Shown here one piece after another: positions 60,723 through 64,000 of a stretch of DNA of 64,000 nt. The notes below the pieces were generated by a model. That model saw nothing but the letters and a program-made list of their open reading frames with translations, made no database searches and had not been told where the DNA came from. Source of the stretch: Phycisphaerae bacterium. GTDB lineage: Bacteria > Planctomycetota > Phycisphaerae > SM23-33. Numbering within the stretch: the first letter of the stretch is position 1; every line of letters starts with the position of its first letter. The DNA lies in NCBI GenBank assembly GCA_030745875.1, contig JASLNT010000003.1, positions 1 through 64,000 on the forward strand, given 5' to 3'. The position numbers and the translations under genes were made by a program.

Positions 60723-63086
60723 ATGTTAATTCTCCGCATCTGCACCATCATCGCCGGATGTATGGCAGCGTGCATGTTAGGTTGCGAACGATCGACCACG
60801 GATAGCGAAAAAACTGGAGATGATAAGGTGTTCAAGAGTCCATTGAAGAAAGCAATTGAATGCGGCATGAAGCCGAACGGCGATCTTTCCAAAGAGCTGT
60901 CGAAACTGGGCGAGTACACACTGCACTCGCGTGGAGATGCAATCGCAATATGTAAGGCGCTTCAGCAGCTTCCTTCCGAACGCTCGGAGGGCGAGGGCTA
61001 CCGTTCCAATCTTTATTCCCTGGTCGCCCTGTTCCAGGACGTCAAAAGCGTTGACGCCCCCGCCATCAAGGTGCTCGGCGAAGAGGGAATCCCACAGATT
61101 ATCCGAATATACGACATTCTGAGCGTGAATCCCACGAAGGATAGCCAAACTGACCTGATCTTCATGCTCAAGATTCTGACAATGTACGGATCATCTGAAG
61201 GCGCCAATCGTGTAATAAGCGCTGCGCGAAAACCCCTTGACCCGGACAACTACCTCTGGTCGGTGGTCTTCAGGCTATATGCCCAGGACCATCCTCATCG
61301 TGACCGTGTTTTTCGCGAACTGTCCGCTGACATGCCTGCCGGATTCATTGCCGTTGGTTTTCTCGACACCGCCACTGCATTGGCCTTGGCGGGAGAACTT
61401 GACAAACACCCATTCGATTCGCCCGCCGGACACAATCGGTTGGAGGCATGGCTGACAGATGACGATCCCGATCACTACAGCTACGCACACAGCGCCACGG
61501 CCGCCCTGCCGTTCATCGATGCGGAGCAGCGGAACAGGCTGCTTCCCATCGCCTATGAGCACCCGGATGAGTCGGTTCAGATGGAGGCTGCATGGGCGGC
61601 GGCCAAGTCCGGGGACAAGGGCGGTGTCGAACGGCTGGCGAAGTTCTGTCTGGATGTTAATAACTCCGCCGTAGCATGTGAGTACCTCAGTGAATTGGGG
61701 CGACAGGACGCGATACCGGCGGAGGCCCATAATCCCGACTTTGAGGCCAAGGCCGAGTTTGCGGTCTGGCTTGCACATCCCAGCGAATTGGGTCGGCCTC
61801 CGGACAAGCTGGAGATCGTTGACAGTCGGATCCTTTCCTGGCCTCCCGACGCCGAGCAAGAACGGTTCTGGCTTATCAAGTACACTGTGCACGATACAAC
61901 CGGTCTGGAAGATGATGATGTGGGTGTCGGGCTCGTTGGCAGTATGACGTTTTGCCTGTTCTCGTATAACCTCGACCAGCGTCCGCCGGAGGACGCGTAC
62001 GCCATCCACAGCTACTGGGAGATGGAGGGGCATGAACTGATACTTGAGGAGGATGTGGGCGCCCAAGGCCAATACGAAACCATGCTGGGGCAGTGGACCG
62101 GCGATGCTCTGGAAAAACCAATGATTCTGGCTGTTGCCGATATATCGCCGAAACTGAACTACCCGCAAGGGCTGGTGGCTGTGGCTTCTGCAGTCAGGAA
62201 CGGGGAAAAGGGTTGGGTGGTGTTGGATGGCCCGCGCAGCGCGTGGTATCCGGAATCGGATATGCCGGATACAACTCACAGCACTATCCTGAATATTCAT
62301 GTCGGACGCCAGTTGCTTGGATTTCGTGACCGGCCGGACCGCAAGAAGTACCTGAAGACAGGGCCGCCGAAAAGGGATCCCCGGCAAGTTGTAAACACAT
62401 ATGAACGGCTCATTGATAAAACAATGACGGGCGATCAACCTTATCGTAAGAAGATGCTTACAGGAATGCAGAGTCTGCTCGGACGGCATCTTCAGGCGTA
62501 TGCTGATGCATGCGAGGCAACAGGAACCAGCACAAAAGCCGAGGCGATCATCAAGGTTTACGAGCGTATCCTTAAGTCCGTGGATGAAAGCAATGATGAC
62601 ATCAAGGAGGAGGCATATAGCATGTTAGCACCCCTTGGAGGACATTTTGAGGCGTATGTCGACGCCCTGGTGAATATGGGCCGGAAGTCCGCGATTATTC
62701 CTCTACTGCAATTCTTCCAGCCTAAATGGGAGCACTATTGGGGCTACACCATGCTCGGTACGGCAGCATTCAAAGCTGGCGACTACGATTCCGCCGAGCA
62801 ATTCTTCACTAAACTGAGAAGATCGTCAGAGGACTGGCCGCAGTCTGAGACAATGGGACTGTTGGCGAGAATATGGCGCCGTCGCGGTAAGGCCGACGAG
62901 GCCGAGGAACTCCTGATAGACAGCATGAGACGCCTGCTCAAGGAAGAAAAAAAAGCCACAGGATCGGAACGAAATCAGTTTGAAGAATGGTATCAGAATC
63001 ACCGGTCCACGTATCTGGACCTCTTCCCAGAGCGAGGCGTTCAACACCTCGCGAAAATCGGCTTGCCAGCGTCCACACTGCCATAA
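60723..63086 (+). CDS. 787-residue lipoprotein with HEAT-like helices, unknown function
   Basis: 787 residues from ATG 60723; GTG at 60711 is four codons upstream in frame, with neither start well supported. The signal MLILRICTIIAGCMAACMLGC ends in a lipobox (MLGC), so it should be lipid-anchored. Residues ~40-330 are helical with HEAT-like segments (VQMEAAWAAAKSGDKGGVERLAKF). The middle (~340-520) is beta-rich and the end (~600-780) has TPR-like helices (AAFKAGDYDSAEQFFTKLRR). No enzyme motif seen. It is divergent from the HzsA-like gene across the inverted-repeat spacer. Confidence 0.75.
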   Translation: MLILRICTIIAGCMAACMLGCERSTTDSEKTGDDKVFKSPLKKAIECGMKPNGDLSKELSKLGEYTLHSRGDAIAICKALQQLPSERSEGEGYRSNLYSLVALFQDVKSVDAPAIKVLGEEGIPQIIRIYDILSVNPTKDSQTDLIFMLKILTMYGSSEGANRVISAARKPLDPDNYLWSVVFRLYAQDHPHRDRVFRELSADMPAGFIAVGFLDTATALALAGELDKHPFDSPAGHNRLEAWLTDDDPDHYSYAHSATAALPFIDAEQRNRLLPIAYEHPDESVQMEAAWAAAKSGDKGGVERLAKFCLDVNNSAVACEYLSELGRQDAIPAEAHNPDFEAKAEFAVWLAHPSELGRPPDKLEIVDSRILSWPPDAEQERFWLIKYTVHDTTGLEDDDVGVGLVGSMTFCLFSYNLDQRPPEDAYAIHSYWEMEGHELILEEDVGAQGQYETMLGQWTGDALEKPMILAVADISPKLNYPQGLVAVASAVRNGEKGWVVLDGPRSAWYPESDMPDTTHSTILNIHVGRQLLGFRDRPDRKKYLKTGPPKRDPRQVVNTYERLIDKTMTGDQPYRKKMLTGMQSLLGRHLQAYADACEATGTSTKAEAIIKVYERILKSVDESNDDIKEEAYSMLAPLGGHFEAYVDALVNMGRKSAIIPLLQFFQPKWEHYWGYTMLGTAAFKAGDYDSAEQFFTKLRRSSEDWPQSETMGLLARIWRRRGKADEAEELLIDSMRRLLKEEKKATGSERNQFEEWYQNHRSTYLDLFPERGVQHLAKIGLPASTLP

Positions 63087-63489
63087 CCCCACAGGGCAAT
63101 CGCATCTAAAATTGCGCGTTGGCGCCCGCCCAGGCCAATAGCTCAATATCAATTCCCTATGAGAGCTTTTGACGTGGTTTCCAGCCTGAAGGGCTCGACG
63201 GCGGACGACGACGACAAAGATAACGGCGTCGCTCCGCGACATGCCAAAGCGGCGTCGAGCCGCCGCACTCCATATTACGACAAGACCACCGCCGTCGCCG
63301 TTGCCTCCGCCATCAGTGATATCCGCGCCACGCGTGGCGGAAAAAAGTCGTACAATTGACACCGCCCCGCCTGGGGCGGATACTTCAGCGTCCGGCTGAC
63401 CGGGCGGAGCCAACTGCAATGAAAAACGTCAACACCATCGCGGCCGGCCTCAGGATCGTCGCTCCGGTGATCCGCCCGAGGCGGACCTT

Positions 63490-63643
63490 CGGCGACCAAA
63501 GCGGCGCTGTCCCAAACGGCGACGGGCGGTTCCTGCCGGAGGATCATATGGTCGGTAAATGTCTTTGGCGGGCGAACGTCGCCAAACGCCCCCGGACTCG
63601 CCAGACAGATAACCATTAGCAGCCAAATTGAGAGTCTTTCATC
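63490..63643 (-). pseudogene. fragment of a sialate O-acetylesterase gene (N-terminus only)
   Basis: The reverse strand gives a signal-like stretch, then AFGDVRPPKTFTDHMILRQ and EPPVAVWDSA, which aligns with WGDVRLPKIFTDRAVLQQE and APIVIWGWA of the intact gene at 49575. The match ends near 63500. No GQSN motif or remainder of the enzyme follows. The neighbouring part 63087-63490 is noncoding as far as I can tell, with short GC-rich inverted pairs. Confidence 0.7.
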
Positions 63644-63737
63644 GTCATCACCACACGCACGTTTCGGAGTTCTTAATAACCACCGCAAACTCTTTACAAT
63701 AGACAGCCCCCGTTTCCACAGACGGCTCACATACGTA

Positions 63738-63765
63738 TTGACCCCCCGCGTTCAGACAGTATGAT
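63738..63765 (+). promoter_or_regulatory. sigma70-like promoter for the last gene
   Basis: TTGACC (63738-63743) and TATGAT (63760-63765) are separated by 16 bases, 28 bases before the ATG at 63793, which also has GGAG six bases upstream. Confidence 0.5.
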
Positions 63766-63792
63766 TCAGGTATTGGCGTAGCGGAGAATGGA

Positions 63793-64000
63793 ATGCGATT
63801 GGGCAAAACTATATTGCTCTTTGGTGTAATTACGGCCGTTGCGTGCGTTATCGTGGGGATTGTCCGCGCCGATGAAACCGAGACGCTCATCAGTGAGGTC
63901 ATCAAAGATGCACGCACCGATTCGGAGCGGTCCTCCAAGCTTCTCGATGCGGTCTCACTGATCGGGGAAGACAAGAAATCGAAGCTCGCTCTGCTGGAGG
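63793..64000 (+). CDS. secreted protein, 5' part only, function unknown
   Basis: 69 codons from ATG 63793 to the window end, with no stop. MRLGKTILLFGVITAVACV followed by IVGIVRADETETLI is a signal peptide with cleavage near RADE. The visible mature part is helical and charged (SEVIKDARTDSERSSKLLDA). Too little is present to name a family. Confidence 0.7.
   Translation, partial: MRLGKTILLFGVITAVACVIVGIVRADETETLISEVIKDARTDSERSSKLLDAVSLIGEDKKSKLALLE

Noticed and set aside
62826-63419. 197-codon reverse frame past the end of the lipoprotein gene
   Set aside because: Half lies antisense to the lipoprotein and the remainder is compositionally odd with no recognisable motif.
1-64000. CRISPR array or prophage
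   Set aside because: No regularly spaced repeats and no phage structural or integrase genes were seen.

Overview
This window looks like a chromosomal piece of a planctomycete, most likely of the Phycisphaerae type. The evidence is inferred from content: secreted proteins ending in PEP-CTERM sorting tails, dockerin-like repeats, many Tat-exported Cys-type sulfatases, ThuA, DUF1080, sialate O-acetylesterase and Gfo/Idh proteins, and large secreted multihaem proteins related to the hydrazine synthase alpha subunit. Genes are short operons or single genes with frequent strand changes. Most have a clear GGAG/AGGAG ribosome binding site; a few look leaderless. No CRISPR array, rRNA, phage or complete insertion sequence was seen.

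Region 1 (1-20.4 kb) is dominated by envelope and polysaccharide biogenesis. It holds a WbpM/PglF-type nucleotide-sugar 4,6-dehydratase followed by a DegT aminotransferase (cut by the window edge), a very large GspK-like pseudopilin, a GT-C type mannosyltransferase-like membrane protein, a UbiA-type decaprenyl-phosphate phosphoribosyltransferase with a 4-TM transporter, a trypsin-like PEP-CTERM protease, alanine racemase, a Wzz-like coiled-coil protein and a membrane J-domain protein. The 16.1-20.6 kb part carries clear duplication scars: a second copy of the alr upstream region and a decayed copy of the J-domain gene.

Region 2 (20.7-51 kb) reads as a catabolic island for sulfated, acylated glycans. 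It has four sulfatases, two SGNH hydrolases (one fused to DUF1080), a sialidase-like propeller, a lyase-like beta-sandwich protein, a sialate O-acetylesterase, ThuA, a sugar porter with a PfkB sugar kinase, a PQQ-like propeller, a FAD oxidoreductase and two HzsA-like c-type cytochromes. Two more PEP-CTERM proteins are embedded here.

Region 3 (51-64 kb) contains a sensor diguanylate cyclase whose GGDEF domain is cut short at a degenerate tRNA, a tandem pair of nearly identical Tat-exported Gfo/Idh proteins lacking the usual EKP lysine, a leaderless AAA/DUF4143 ATPase, a third and largest HzsA-like protein, a 787-residue lipoprotein, a fragment of a second sialate O-acetylesterase and the start of a further secreted protein.

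The likely theme (inference) is that surface polysaccharide made by region 1 coexists with an export-and-degrade system in which Tat-exported sulfatases and esterases strip glycans, the sugar porter and kinase take up the product, and the periplasmic haem and propeller proteins may handle associated redox steps. The three HzsA-like proteins are the least understood part.
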